A DNA stretch of 64,000 bases, taken from NCBI GenBank assembly GCA_002951995.1, contig CP019797.1, positions 3,146,501 through 3,210,500 on the forward strand. The letters run 5' to 3'. Numbering within the stretch: position 1 is the stretch's first letter; each line of letters opens with the position of its first letter. The DNA comes from Stenotrophomonas acidaminiphila (GTDB lineage Bacteria > Pseudomonadota > Gammaproteobacteria > Xanthomonadales > Xanthomonadaceae). The position numbers and the translations under genes were made by a program. Shown piece after piece: positions 25,798 to 35,520 of this stretch. A model generated the notes under the pieces. The model was not told the origin of the DNA. It was given only the letters and a program-made list of their open reading frames with translations, and searched no databases.

Positions 25798-26430
25798 ATG
25801 TCCCACCCGCGCCGGATCGTGCCGCTGTTGGTGCTCGCCTACCTCGGCATGCTGTTCGGCGGCGCGCTGCTCAAGCCCGGTTATTCGCACATGGCCCAGT
25901 ACATCAGCGAACTGGGCGCCAGCGGCAGCGCGCATGCGCGGCTGATCAGCCTGGCCGGCTTCGTTCCGGTGGGCCTGCTCGCCGCCTGGCTGCTGCTGGC
26001 CTGCGCGCGGCTGGCGCCGGTCCGTGGCGCCAGCCGGCTCGGCTACTGGCTGCTGATGTGCGAACCACTGGCCTGGATCGGCTCGGCGCTGGCGCCCTGC
26101 GACCCCGGCTGCCCGGCGACCGGCAGTCTCGACCAGCAACTGCACACCCTGCTGGGCATGCTCACCTACAGCGGAACCGCGTTGGGCCTGCTGCTGTTGG
26201 CCACCGCGCCACGACTGCCGGCCCGCATCCGCCTGCTGTGGGCCGGGCTGGCGGCCACCTGGCTGCTGTTGTTCGTGCTGATGGCCCTGCCCGAACTGCA
26301 GGCCTGGCGCGGGCTGCTGCAACGGCTGGCCGAATGGCTGGTCTATGGCGTGCTGTGCGGCGCCGCGTGGCGGCTCGGTGGGCCGGCGCGGGCCACTGCC
26401 GCCACGCGCCCGCCCATGGCAGGGGCGTAA
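25798..26430 (+). CDS. DUF998-family membrane protein
   Basis: 210 residues with six likely membrane helices. The typical DUF998 opening is present: a first helix, then YSHMAQYISELGASGSAHA, which contains the conserved Y-I-S-E-L-G loop, then helix pairs with CEPLAWIGSALAPCDPGCP and DQQLHTLLGMLTYSG. Function of the family is unknown. The start at 25798 places the first helix at residues 6-24. It lies 31 bases after the zinc-ribbon gene and may be co-transcribed. Confidence 0.75.
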   Translation: MSHPRRIVPLLVLAYLGMLFGGALLKPGYSHMAQYISELGASGSAHARLISLAGFVPVGLLAAWLLLACARLAPVRGASRLGYWLLMCEPLAWIGSALAPCDPGCPATGSLDQQLHTLLGMLTYSGTALGLLLLATAPRLPARIRLLWAGLAATWLLLFVLMALPELQAWRGLLQRLAEWLVYGVLCGAAWRLGGPARATAATRPPMAGA

Positions 26431-26460
26431 GCTCGCGGTTCCCACCGCAGGAGCACGCGC

Positions 26461-26846
26461 ATGGCCCATCGCAGCCGCCTGGCCGGCTTCATCATCGACT
26501 GCCAGGACACCGACGCCGGCACCGCCGCCCGCTTCTGGAGCGCGGCGCTGGGGCTGGCACCGCGCCCCCCGAGACCGACACCGACGGCGCGCAGTACGCC
26601 GGACTGGCCGGCGCCCCCGGTGGCCTGCACGTGGAAGTGCAGCGCGTCAGCCATCCCCCGCGCGTGCACCTGGACATCGAAGCGGACGACATCGATGCCG
26701 AAGCCGACCGGCTGGAAGCGCTGGGCGCGCGCCGCATCGGCTTGGTCAAGCGCTGGTGGGTGATGGAAGCGCCGACCGGCCACCGTTTCTGCGTGGTGCG
26801 CATGCAGCACCCCGACAACGGGCAGCCGGCCACGACCTGGCCGTGA
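26461..26846 (+). CDS. VOC/glyoxalase-like protein, frameshifted as read
   Basis: Small vicinal-oxygen-chelate domain protein. Frame one starts MAHRSRLAGFIIDCQDTDAG and reaches FWSAALGLAPR. The homologous continuation [20 protein letters not shown], then VSHPPRVHLDIEADDIDAEA and VMEAPTGHRFCVVRMQ, is in another frame to the stop at 26846. One more C in the C6 run at 26565-26570 joins them into about 128 residues, the normal size. Conserved positions of the fold (VHLDIEADD, GHRFCV) are intact. Substrate unknown; the family includes lyases, dioxygenases and resistance proteins. I treat the gene as probably intact. Confidence 0.75.
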
Positions 26847-26898
26847 ACCGCGGCCTTTGCGGCGACAATACCCACCGGTTCCCGCGGAAGACGCCACG

Positions 26899-27657
26899 AT
26901 GACGGTTCACCCACTGCGCGATGCCCGCGTCCTGATCGCCGGCGGCAGCCGTGGCATCGGCCTGGCCATCGCCACCGCGTTCGCGCGGCACGGCGCGCGC
27001 CTGGGCCTGTGCGCACGCGGCGACGACGGCCTGCAGCGCACACGGGAAGCACTCCAGGCCACTGCCGCCCACGTCCACGTGCACGCCTGCGACCTGGCCG
27101 ACCCGGCACAGATCGAAGCCTGGATCGAGGCCGCCGCCGCCGCGCTCGGCGGCATCGACATCGTGGTCAACAATGCCTCCGGGTTCGGCAACGGCAACGA
27201 CGACGCCAGCTGGCAGGCCGGCTTCGACATCGACCTGATGGCCGCGGTGCGCAGCAACCGCTTGGCGCTGCCATACCTGCGGCGCAGCACGATGCCGGCC
27301 ATCCTCAACGTCAGCTCGATCAACGCGCGCGTGCCGACCCCGCGCGCGACCGCCTACTCCACCGCGAAGGCCGCGCTGGACTACTACACCGTCACCTTGG
27401 CCACCGAGCTGGCGCGCGAGCGCATCCGCGTCAACGCCATCGCCCCCGGCTCGATCCTGTTCCCCGGCGGCCTGTGGGACCAGCGCCGCACCTCCGAACC
27501 GGCGCTGTACGCCAGCGTCCGCGACCGGATCCCGTTCGGTGGCTTCGGCGCCGCCGAAGACGTGGCGGCGGCCGCGGTGTTCCTGTGCTCGCCCGCCGCC
27601 CGCTGGATCACCGGGCAGGTGCTGGCGGTGGATGGCGGCCAGTCGCTGCCGGCCTGA
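26899..27657 (+). CDS. Short-chain dehydrogenase/reductase
   Basis: 252 residues, classical SDR. Cofactor motif VLIAGGSRGIGLAIATAFAR (TGxxxGIG type), NNAS motif IVVNNASGFG, catalytic Ser in ILNVSSINARV, Tyr/Lys in ATAYSTAKAALDYY, and C-terminal ITGQVLAVDGGQSLPA. The Arg after the glycine motif region (CARGDDGL) suggests NADP(H). Cytoplasmic. Substrate not assignable from sequence; it resembles 3-oxoacyl-ACP-reductase-like members. The start is at 26899 with GGAAG 9 bases upstream. Confidence 0.88.
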   Translation: MTVHPLRDARVLIAGGSRGIGLAIATAFARHGARLGLCARGDDGLQRTREALQATAAHVHVHACDLADPAQIEAWIEAAAAALGGIDIVVNNASGFGNGNDDASWQAGFDIDLMAAVRSNRLALPYLRRSTMPAILNVSSINARVPTPRATAYSTAKAALDYYTVTLATELARERIRVNAIAPGSILFPGGLWDQRRTSEPALYASVRDRIPFGGFGAAEDVAAAAVFLCSPAARWITGQVLAVDGGQSLPA

Positions 27658-27683
27658 GCGCGGCCGCTCCCGGCGCGCGGCGG

Positions 27684-28316
27684 CTATGCCAGCTGCGCCG
27701 AGCCGATCACCCGCACCCCCGGCGCCGGCGCCAGCGCCGCCTCCACCAGCGCCGCGGCGATGCGCCCGGCCGGGTTGATGCGCCATGCGCGCGGCAGTAC
27801 CGGCCCCAGCGCACCCAGCACCCGCGCCGCCGCCTGCTCGCCCGGGCGTGGCTCGGAGCGCGCGCCGCCGATCAACCCCGGCCGCACCAGCGCCAGCGAC
27901 GCGAACCCCAGTGCGCGCAGGTCGCGCTCCAGTTCGCCTTTGACCCGGTTGTAGAAGAACGCCGAACGCGGGTTGGCGCCCATCGCCGAATTCAGTGCGA
28001 ACACCGTGCAGCCGTGCATCTTCACCGCGCGGGCGATGGCCAGCGGGTAGCCATGGTCGATGCGCGCGAACGCCTGCCGCGAGCCGGCCTGCTTCAGGGT
28101 CGAGCCCAGCGTGCAGACCGCCGCATTCGCCTGCCACCACGGCGCCTGCAGCGGCAGCACGTCGAAATCCAGCAACGGGGCGGACAGCCGTGGATGCTGC
28201 AGCGGCAACGGCCGCCGCACCGGTGCCACCACCGCCGTGCAGCGGGTATCGGCCAGCAGCCGCTGCAGCACCTGAGACCCCACCAGGCCGGTCGCTCCGG
28301 CCAGCAGTACGCGCAT
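27684..28316 (-). CDS. NAD(P)H-binding protein, atypical SDR of the TIP30/HIM1 type
   Basis: 210 residues. N-terminal Rossmann motif MRVLLAGATGLVGSQVLQRLL (GATGxVG), then AVCTLGSTLKQAGSRQAFARID, a Ser/Tyr block FALNSAMGANPRSAFFYNRVKGELERDL (with an SxxxxxxxxxxxYxxxK layout) and LVRPGLIGGARSEPRPGE. This layout is shared with the CC3/TIP30 and HIM1-like oxidoreductases. It converges on the upstream SDR gene with 26 bases between stops. Substrate unknown. Confidence 0.8.
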   Translation of the reverse strand: MRVLLAGATGLVGSQVLQRLLADTRCTAVVAPVRRPLPLQHPRLSAPLLDFDVLPLQAPWWQANAAVCTLGSTLKQAGSRQAFARIDHGYPLAIARAVKMHGCTVFALNSAMGANPRSAFFYNRVKGELERDLRALGFASLALVRPGLIGGARSEPRPGEQAAARVLGALGPVLPRAWRINPAGRIAAALVEAALAPAPGVRVIGSAQLA

Positions 28317-28428
28317 CCCGCTCCTCCTCTGCCCGGCGGTTCAAGCCGGCATCCGCCTCGCCGATAATGGGGGACATCGATCCCCCGCCCGCGGCCCGTC
28401 CGCACAGCCCGTCCGGAACCGCCTCGCG

Positions 28429-29979
28429 ATGGCCGACAGCACCGACATTCCGCCCTCCAAGCCTGCCGGACTGGGACGCATCCTGTCACGCCGCCAGGTC
28501 ATGGCCGGCGCCCCGGCGGCGGCCGCGCCGGCGCCGAAAGCCGCCGCGCACGGCCACGGCACGACGCCGCTGCAGCGGATCTTCGGCCACGCCCACGCGC
28601 CCGATGCGCTGCTGCACGCGTTCGCCCAGGGCATGTCCAGCCTGCCCGGGGAGCTCGGCGATCTCGGGCGGCTGCTGCAGAGCGCCTACGACGGCCAGGA
28701 ATGGGAACGCTACGGCCGCCTGCTGCGCCAGCTGATCGACAAGTACATCCGCACCATCGACCTGGAACCGGCGCAGGCCGGCAACAGCGAAGCCGAGCGG
28801 CTGCGCGACATGCTGCGCAACACCCTCGGCGCGGTGCTGTCCAGCCTGCTGCAGCAGGCGCCGGAACTGGAGACCCAGGCCCGGCGCATGGGCGAGGAAC
28901 TGCGCGGCTGGCAATCCGGGCAGTCGCTGGAACCGGTGGAACAGCACCTGCGCGAGCTGTGCCACCAGGTGGGCGTGCGCAACGATGTCCTGCACGAGCA
29001 GCACGACCTGCTGCTCAACCTGTTCGACCTGTTGCTGCACAACATCGCCGAGCTGATCGACGGCGGCAGCTGGCTGCATGGCCAGATCGGCAACGTGCGG
29101 CAGGTGCTGGCCGGGCCGCTGGACCGCACTTCGCTGGAACGCACCCGCAACGACCTGCGCGAGGTGATCTACCGCCAGGGCGTGCTGCGCCAGGGCATCG
29201 AGGAATCCAAGGCGGCGATGAAGGACCTGATGGTCGACTTCGTCGAGCAGGTCGAAGGCATGGCCTCGGAAACCGGCGATTACCACGACCGCATCGCCAG
29301 CTACGCGGTGGCGGTGCGCCAGGCGCGCAGCCTGGCCGACCTGGGCCAGCTGCTGCAGAACGTACTGCAGGACACCGCGCGCGTTCAGGCGCAGGCGCTG
29401 CGCGCACGCGACCGCCTGGCCAGCGCGCGCGCCGAGGCGCTGGCCGCCGAACAGCGGGTGCAGCAGCTCGAGCGCGAACTGGAGGAAGCCGGCAGCCAGC
29501 TGCGCACCGACCCGCTGACCGGCGCGCTGAACCGGCGGGGCCTGCAGGACGTCCTGGCCGAAGCGATGGGCGGCGCGCAGCCACTGCTCAGCATCGCGAT
29601 GCTGGACCTGGACCACTTCAGCCGCACCAACGCCGACCATGGCCACGCCGGTGGCGACCATGCGCTGCGCCACCTGGTGGCGACCGCGCAGACCCGCCTG
29701 GGCAGCCACGGCCAGGTCGCCCGCCTCGGCGGCGATGAGTTCGTGCTGGTCCTGCCCGGCATGCCCCAGGACCAGGCCGACGCGCAGCTGCGGCGGCTGC
29801 AGGAAGCGCTGGCCCACCGCCCGTTCCAGCACGAGGGCCAGCGCGTGCACGTGCGCTTCAGCGCCGGCGTCGCGCAATGGCGCCCGGGCGAATCCGCCGA
29901 CGCCCTGCTGCAGCGCGCCGACCGCGCGCTCTACGCGGCCAAGCAGGCCGGCCGCGACCGGGTCGGCAACGCCGATTGA
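28429..29979 (+). CDS. GGDEF diguanylate cyclase with an alpha-helical N-terminal sensor
   Basis: 516 residues. The first 350 are almost entirely helical with no membrane segments: a four-helix-like region with repeated Leu/Glu patterns and a coiled coil (RDRLASARAEALAAEQRVQQ) leading into the catalytic domain. That domain opens DPLTGALNRRGLQDVL, has AMLDLDHFSRTNADHGHAGGDH and the active loop RLGGDEFVLVLPG (GGDEF intact), and ends ALLQRADRALYAAKQAGRDR. It should make cyclic di-GMP in the cytoplasm. An RxxD inhibitory site is not evident before GGDEF. The N-terminal domain resembles that of soluble cyclases such as DgcN/YcdT-adjacent types, but I could not name it. Confidence 0.88.
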   Translation: MADSTDIPPSKPAGLGRILSRRQVMAGAPAAAAPAPKAAAHGHGTTPLQRIFGHAHAPDALLHAFAQGMSSLPGELGDLGRLLQSAYDGQEWERYGRLLRQLIDKYIRTIDLEPAQAGNSEAERLRDMLRNTLGAVLSSLLQQAPELETQARRMGEELRGWQSGQSLEPVEQHLRELCHQVGVRNDVLHEQHDLLLNLFDLLLHNIAELIDGGSWLHGQIGNVRQVLAGPLDRTSLERTRNDLREVIYRQGVLRQGIEESKAAMKDLMVDFVEQVEGMASETGDYHDRIASYAVAVRQARSLADLGQLLQNVLQDTARVQAQALRARDRLASARAEALAAEQRVQQLERELEEAGSQLRTDPLTGALNRRGLQDVLAEAMGGAQPLLSIAMLDLDHFSRTNADHGHAGGDHALRHLVATAQTRLGSHGQVARLGGDEFVLVLPGMPQDQADAQLRRLQEALAHRPFQHEGQRVHVRFSAGVAQWRPGESADALLQRADRALYAAKQAGRDRVGNAD

Positions 29980-30031
29980 CCCTGCCGCCGGCGCGGACCG
30001 CGGCCCCGCGGACGCGCTTCCATCGATACGA

Positions 30032-30056
30032 CCGGGGCGGCACGTGGCCGCCCCGG
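30032..30056. terminator. Shared hairpin between convergent GGDEF and M16 genes
   Basis: Perfect 10-bp stem CCGGGGCGGC/GCCGCCCCGG with loop ACGTG. T tracts are poor on both sides (CCCTTTGCC on the + side), so it could be a weak bidirectional terminator or a REP-like hairpin. Confidence 0.45.
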
Positions 30057-30078
30057 CATCCCTTTGCCTGAAGCGGCG

Positions 30079-32826
30079 TTACTTGAAGTCGCCGGCCACG
30101 AACACGCTCAGGCTCTCCGGCTTGAGGTGCTTGCGGATGGCGGCATTGACCTGCTCGACCGTCAGCGCCTGGTAGGCCGCGTCGCGCTCGATCACGAACG
30201 CCATCGTGCGGTCGTAATCGAGCAGGCCCTGCAGCAGGCCGGCCACCGCGGCATCGCTGGCGCGCGACTGTTCGCGCTGCACGATGCGCGCGGCCACCGC
30301 ATCGCGCACTTCCTGCGCGGTCACCCCGTCGGCCACCAGCCGTGCCAGCTCCTCGCGCAATGCGGTCTCGACCTTGCCCATGTTCTGCGGCGCGGCGATG
30401 GCCTGCACGGTAAGGCTGCCGTTGTCGTCGCGGCCGACGCGGCTGTCGTCCGCGCGCAGGCCGGCGCTCACGCCGTAGCTCAGGCCTTCGCGCTGGCGGA
30501 TGCGGTCGGCCAGGCGCGACTTAAGCGGATCGCCGCCCAGGATGTCCACGGCGATGCTCAGCGCCGGCATGTCGGCGTCGGCCACGTTGAGCGACAGGTT
30601 CTGCCGCGCCAGCAGCACCGCGTTGGGCTTGTCCGGCGTGGTGAAGCTCTCGCGGTGCGCGGCACGCGGCTGGTAGCGGGTGGCGATGGGCGCGTAAGGC
30701 ACCGGCGACTTCCAGCCGGCGAACAGTTCCTGCAGCTGCGCCTTCACCGCGTCGGGATCGAAGTCGCCCACCACGCTGATCTGACCGCTGGCGGTCCCGT
30801 AGAAGTCGCGGTGCCAGGCGCGCAGGTCGTCCAGCTTCAACGCCTTGAGTTTGGCCAGGGACTCGTCCAGCGAATCGGCGTGCAGCGGATGGCCCGCCGG
30901 CCACGGATCGAAGTACCTCGCCATCGCCATCGACGCCTGCATGCCCGGCTCCTTGCGCTGCGCCTCGATCCCGGTGATGGCCTGTAGCCGCAGCTGCTCG
31001 AACTGGTCCTGCGGGAAGTCCGGCTGGCGCAGCACCTGCGCGGCCAGTGCCAGCGCCTCGGCCAGGGTTTCGCGCTTGCCGCTCAGGCGGATCTGCGCGC
31101 CCTGCAGGTTGCCGCCGATGGACGCCTCGGTCTTGAGCGCGTCGAAGCGGGCGACGAGCTGTTCGTAGCTCTGCCCCGCCGCGCCGCGCAGCAGCATCGA
31201 CCCCACCCACTGCGCGGCGGTGTCGCGCCCGGTCACGGCCTGTTCGTTGCCGAACTCGAAACTGGCGTTGACGGTGACCGTCTGCCCGCGCGTCCGGCGC
31301 GGCAGCAGCGACACCTTCAGGCCCTCGCCCAGGGTGAACGTCTGCGTGCGCGCGGCGATATTCTGCGGCGTCGCCTCGAACGTTTCGCCCGCCTCCACCG
31401 CCGCCCGGCCGGTGTAACCGTCGACCACGCTGGCGATCGCCGGCGCGGCGGGAATCTCGGCGCGATCCGGCGCATCGGTGGGCACGAACCGGCCGAGCGT
31501 GCGGTTGCTCGGCTTCAGGTATGCCGCCGCCACCCGGTTGACGTCCGCGGCGGTCACCTTGGCGATGGCGTCGCGGTGCACGAACAGCAGGCGCCAGTCG
31601 CCGGCCGCTTGGTACTCCGACAGCGCCATTGCCACCGCGTTGACGTTGTTGAGCAGGTTTTCCTGCTCGTTGGCGATGCGCTGCTTGGCCGCCTCCACTT
31701 CCTCCCCGGTCACCGGCCGGGCCGCGATGGCTTCGGCCTGCCGCAGCAGCTCGGCTTCGGCCTTGGCCGCGTCGCCGTCCTTGGGCAGCACCGCGATCAC
31801 GTTGAACAGCCCCGGATCGCGCATGCTCCCGCTGCCGGCTCCCGCGCCCGCCGCCAGCTTGGTTTCCACCAGCGCCTTGTGCAAGCGCCCGCTGGGCGTA
31901 TGCCCGAGCACATTGCCCAGCACCGCCAGCGCCGCGCTGTCGGCCTGCACCAGCGCCGGCACGTGGTAGGTGGTGGCCACCAGCGACAGGTCGCCGCTGC
32001 GGCGCACCGTCACCTCGCGCTCGCCGTCCTGGGTCGGCTCGACGGTATGGAACGCCGGCAGCACGCGCGCCGGCTTCTTCAGCGGCCCGAAATGCGCGGC
32101 CACGCGCGCCAGCGTGGTGTCGGCGTCGATGCGGCCGGCCACGATCAGCAGCGCGTTGTCCGGCTGGTACCAGGTGCGGTAGAACGCCTGCAGGTTGCCG
32201 ATCGGCACGTTCTCCACGTCCGATCGCGCGCCGATGGGTAGGTTGGCGTAGTTGTGCCAGTCGTAGGCGACCGAACGCATGCGCTTCATCAGCACGCCTG
32301 CAGGATTGTTGTCGCCGGCTTCCATCTCGTTGCGGACGACGGTCATCTCGCTGTCCAGGTCGGCCTTGGCGACCCTGGAATTGACCATGCGGTCCGCTTC
32401 CAGCGCCAACAGCCAGTCCAGCGTGTCGTCGTTGGCCGGGAACGAGGCGAAGTAATTGGTGCGGTCCAGCGAGGTGGTGGCGTTCTTGTTCACCCCGCGC
32501 TGCTGCATCTCGCCGGGGATGTCCGGATGCGTCGGCGTGCCCTTGAACAGCAGATGCTCCAGCAGGTGCGCCATGCCGGTCTCACCGTAGTTCTCCTGCA
32601 TCGAACCCACGCCGTAGACCAGGTTGACGGTGACGGTGGGCTTGCTCGCATCCGGGAACAGCAGCACCCGCAGTCCATTGGGCAGGCGGTACTCGCAGAT
32701 CCCCTCGACGCACGGCCCGGCCGTCACGGCGCGCGGCAGCGTCGCCGACTCGCCCTTGGCGTATACCGCCGGCATCAACGCAAACGAAAGTGCCACGCCC
32801 AGGGCGCAGGAAGACAGTTTCAGCAT
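30079..32826 (-). CDS. M16-family (pitrilysin/insulinase-like) zinc metalloprotease, periplasmic
   Basis: About 915 residues in two M16 halves. A signal peptide (MLKLSSCALGVALSFALMPA, cleaved near VYA) precedes the active half: GMAHLLEHLLFKGT carries the inverted zinc motif HxxEH, and the distal Glu lies in the MTVVRNEMEAGDN block. The inactive half starts near LGEGLKVSLLPRRTRGQTVT and has no HxxEH. I start at 32826, where GGGG lies 5 bases before the ATG; an adjacent ATG at 32829 is the alternative. It probably degrades peptides in the periplasm. It is downstream of, but 260 bases from, the bacteriocin-type exporter on the same strand; a functional link is possible but unproven. Confidence 0.9.
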   Translation of the reverse strand: MLKLSSCALGVALSFALMPAVYAKGESATLPRAVTAGPCVEGICEYRLPNGLRVLLFPDASKPTVTVNLVYGVGSMQENYGETGMAHLLEHLLFKGTPTHPDIPGEMQQRGVNKNATTSLDRTNYFASFPANDDTLDWLLALEADRMVNSRVAKADLDSEMTVVRNEMEAGDNNPAGVLMKRMRSVAYDWHNYANLPIGARSDVENVPIGNLQAFYRTWYQPDNALLIVAGRIDADTTLARVAAHFGPLKKPARVLPAFHTVEPTQDGEREVTVRRSGDLSLVATTYHVPALVQADSAALAVLGNVLGHTPSGRLHKALVETKLAAGAGAGSGSMRDPGLFNVIAVLPKDGDAAKAEAELLRQAEAIAARPVTGEEVEAAKQRIANEQENLLNNVNAVAMALSEYQAAGDWRLLFVHRDAIAKVTAADVNRVAAAYLKPSNRTLGRFVPTDAPDRAEIPAAPAIASVVDGYTGRAAVEAGETFEATPQNIAARTQTFTLGEGLKVSLLPRRTRGQTVTVNASFEFGNEQAVTGRDTAAQWVGSMLLRGAAGQSYEQLVARFDALKTEASIGGNLQGAQIRLSGKRETLAEALALAAQVLRQPDFPQDQFEQLRLQAITGIEAQRKEPGMQASMAMARYFDPWPAGHPLHADSLDESLAKLKALKLDDLRAWHRDFYGTASGQISVVGDFDPDAVKAQLQELFAGWKSPVPYAPIATRYQPRAAHRESFTTPDKPNAVLLARQNLSLNVADADMPALSIAVDILGGDPLKSRLADRIRQREGLSYGVSAGLRADDSRVGRDDNGSLTVQAIAAPQNMGKVETALREELARLVADGVTAQEVRDAVAARIVQREQSRASDAAVAGLLQGLLDYDRTMAFVIERDAAYQALTVEQVNAAIRKHLKPESLSVFVAGDFK

Positions 32827-33086
32827 CATTTCCCCTTGTCTGATGATCGACACGACACGCCGGCCCGTACACCGCCGGCATTCACTGCAAGGCGCGCATG
32901 CGCCGCAAACCTGACGATTTGAGCCGGAACGCGCGCGGGCGCGCAACTGTCGAAACTGACAGCATCGCCCCAGGTCGTCCCTCGCCTGCCCCAACGGCAT
33001 GCGCACGCATCGCAATCCGGCCGCCACCATTGCGGGCAGGCATGTGTATATGAGGCATCGTCATCTTCATGCACGGATGCGCCCTG

Positions 33087-35207
33087 CTACACCGGCATCG
33101 CTACTGCTTCGGCTTCCACCGCCTCCGCGCTCCGCGGAGCCTGCGGACGCAGCTCCTGCACGATCCTTCCCTGCTCCATCACCAGCACGCGATCAGCGCT
33201 GGCGATGGTTTCCGGGCGATGGGCGACGATCACGCGTGTGACGTCCAGCCGCCGGATCGCCGCATTCACCAACTGCTCGTTGCCCACGTCCAGGTGGCTG
33301 GTCGCCTCGTCCAGGAACAGCAGCTTCGGCTGCCGGTACAGCGCGCGCGCCAGGATGATGCGCTGCTTCTGCCCACCCGAGAGCGAGCTGCCCATGTCGC
33401 CGATCAGGCCGTGGTAGCCCATCGGCATCGCGGCGATATCGTCGTGCACCGCCGCCAGCCGCGCCGCCTGCTCGACCCGCTCAAGATCGAACTCGGGGTC
33501 GAAGAAGCCGATGTTGTCGGCAATGCTGCCGGCGAACAGTTGATCGTCCTGCATCACCGCGCCGACGATGGCGCGCACGTTGCGCGCGCCGAGCTTGTGC
33601 AGGTCGTGGCCGCCGACGTGAACGCTGCCTTCGCTGGGCTTGAGCAGGCCCAGCAGCAGCTTGACCAGCGTGGTCTTGCCGCACCCGGACGCACCGATGA
33701 TCGCCACCGACTCGCCCGGCGCGATACTGAAACTGCAGTCACGCAGCACCCACGGCTCGCCCTCGGCATAGCGGAAGGACAGGTTGCGCACCTCGATGCG
33801 CACGTCCTGTGGCGGCAGCGCCTCCGGCACAGCATGGTCGTCCTCCGGCGGCGTCAGCACGATATCGGCCAGGCGCTCGCCGTGCAGGCGCAGCATGCGG
33901 AACTCCACCCACTTGTCGATCAGCGCGCTCATGCGCCCCGCGAACTGGTCCTTGTAGGCCAGGTAGGCGATCAACATGCCCACCGAGAACACATTGCCCA
34001 GCGCCAGCACCGCGCCGATCCAGATCACCGCAATGCGCTCGATGCCGAACACCAGCTGGCTGGCGCCGTTGAAGCCCAGCCCGAGGTGGGCCAGTCGCAC
34101 TTCCTTGTTGACGGTCTCCACCATCAGGTTGTCGTAGGTGCTGCGCCGCCGCGATTCCTCGCCGGCGACCTTCACGCTCTGCATGCCACGCAGCGATTCC
34201 AGCAGGTGGGTCTGCTGCTTCGCTGCAGCCACAAGCTGCTGCTCGGTTCCTTCGCGCAGCGGACGGTAGGCCAGCGCACGAATGCCGGCATACAAGGCCA
34301 CCGCCAGCAGCGTCACCAACGCCAGCTTCCAGCTGTAGACCAGCATCAGCCCCAAAGTGACCACGGCCATCAGACCGTCAATCAGGGCTTCTACGAAGCT
34401 GGTGGTCAGCGTGCGCTGGATGGCCTGCACCGACGACAGGCGCGACGTCACGTCGCCCAAGTGGCGCTTCTCGAAGAAGTCCAGCGGCAGCTTGAGCAGA
34501 TGCGCGAACACATTGCCCATCCACTGCAGCCCCAGGCGCGACGACAGATGCACCACCGCCACGCCGCGCAGCAGGCCGATGCCAATCTGCAGCAGCAACG
34601 CCAGGCCGAAGCCCAACCCCAGTACGGTAAGCAGGTCGCGGTCGGCCGACACCAGCACCTGGTCCACCACCCACTGCATGAAGAACGGTGCCAAGACCAC
34701 GAACACCTGCAAGGCCACCGACAGCAGCAGGATCTGCCCCAGCGCGCCCCACAGACCCCGCATCGGGCCGGTCAACTGTCGCGCGGTGATCGCTGGCACC
34801 GCCTTCTGCGGCTTGAACCCCGTGCTCGGCGACAGTTCCAGCGCCACGCCGGTGAAATGTTCGGAAACCTCGGCCAGCGACAACACCCGCTCGCCGATGG
34901 CCGGGTCGAGAATCGTGACCTTGCTGCGGCCGACTTTGGCCAGCACCACGAAGTGGTTCAGATCCCAATGCAGGATGCAGGGCAGTTTCAGCTTGCCCAG
35001 ATCCTCCATATCCAGTCGCAGCGGACGGGTGGAGAAGCCCAGTTGCTGGGCGATCTGGATCAGATGCGAAAGCTTGGCGCCCTTGAGCGATAGCGGGAAG
35101 CGGCGGCGCAGCTGCGGCAAACCGATATGGAGGCCGTGGGCGGAAGCAGCCATTGCCAGAGAGGCCAAGCCGCATTCGGCGGACTCGGATTGGAGGATTT
35201 GTTTCAA
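33087..35207 (-). CDS. C39-peptidase-containing ABC transporter (bacteriocin exporter)
   Basis: Cleaves double-glycine-type leaders and exports the mature peptide across the inner membrane. 706 residues in three domains. Peptidase C39 (1-130): LQSESAECGLASLAM with oxyanion Gln6 and catalytic Cys12, His85 in WDLNHFVVLA and Asp101 in ILDPAIGE. Six-helix ABC membrane domain (about 155-430). ATPase (about 470-690): Walker A GASGCGKTT, signature LSGGQKQR, Walker B LLFLDEATSH, switch His in VAHRPET. The start is TTG at 35207, because an in-frame TGA lies two codons upstream. The domain order matches RaxB, CvaB and ComA-like exporters. It is last in the hlyD-precursor-immunity-transporter order. Confidence 0.9.
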   Translation of the reverse strand: MKQILQSESAECGLASLAMAASAHGLHIGLPQLRRRFPLSLKGAKLSHLIQIAQQLGFSTRPLRLDMEDLGKLKLPCILHWDLNHFVVLAKVGRSKVTILDPAIGERVLSLAEVSEHFTGVALELSPSTGFKPQKAVPAITARQLTGPMRGLWGALGQILLLSVALQVFVVLAPFFMQWVVDQVLVSADRDLLTVLGLGFGLALLLQIGIGLLRGVAVVHLSSRLGLQWMGNVFAHLLKLPLDFFEKRHLGDVTSRLSSVQAIQRTLTTSFVEALIDGLMAVVTLGLMLVYSWKLALVTLLAVALYAGIRALAYRPLREGTEQQLVAAAKQQTHLLESLRGMQSVKVAGEESRRRSTYDNLMVETVNKEVRLAHLGLGFNGASQLVFGIERIAVIWIGAVLALGNVFSVGMLIAYLAYKDQFAGRMSALIDKWVEFRMLRLHGERLADIVLTPPEDDHAVPEALPPQDVRIEVRNLSFRYAEGEPWVLRDCSFSIAPGESVAIIGASGCGKTTLVKLLLGLLKPSEGSVHVGGHDLHKLGARNVRAIVGAVMQDDQLFAGSIADNIGFFDPEFDLERVEQAARLAAVHDDIAAMPMGYHGLIGDMGSSLSGGQKQRIILARALYRQPKLLFLDEATSHLDVGNEQLVNAAIRRLDVTRVIVAHRPETIASADRVLVMEQGRIVQELRPQAPRSAEAVEAEAVAMPV

Positions 35208-35317
35208 CCTTCATGCCCTATCAATGCGTAATAGCAAGCCTTGATCCGTCCTGCCGCAGATCCGGCAATTTCAAGCCCACCGCCTGCTTGCACAAAATCC
35301 AGGGCATGCCCAGGAAA

Positions 35318-35485
35318 TCACCTTCCCTTGCGCCTCCTTAAATCCATAAAACTGAACAACATCAAACAAAGAAAAATTCCAGCCCCCATAGAAATAAATG
35401 CCTCTGCATTAACCCGCCCACCAATCCTGAAAAATGCAACAACAAAAACAAAGAAAGAAAATATCATCAATACGAGCCTTCCCAT
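35318..35485 (-). CDS. Two-helix membrane peptide, candidate immunity protein
   Basis: 55 residues starting MGRLVLMIFSFFVFVVAFFR, with a second helix EAFISMGAGIFLCLMLFSF and a basic end DLRRRKGR. The ATG at 35485 has GGAG 7 bases upstream; a TTG at 35503 is in frame but lacks such spacing. Size, two helices and a charged tail are typical of small bacteriocin immunity proteins, and it sits between the precursor gene and the exporter on the same strand. Base composition is much richer in A+T than the rest of the window. No sequence family was recognised, so the role is inferred from position. Confidence 0.6.
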   Translation of the reverse strand: MGRLVLMIFSFFVFVVAFFRIGGRVNAEAFISMGAGIFLCLMLFSFMDLRRRKGR

Positions 35486-35520
35486 ATTTATTCTCCAAAT
35501 CAACCATCAGGACCAACAAA

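Noticed and set aside
33069..35093. Long open frame on the + strand opposite the ABC exporter
   Set aside because: His/Gln/Arg-rich composition with no family features; it mirrors the exporter codons in a GC-rich genome.
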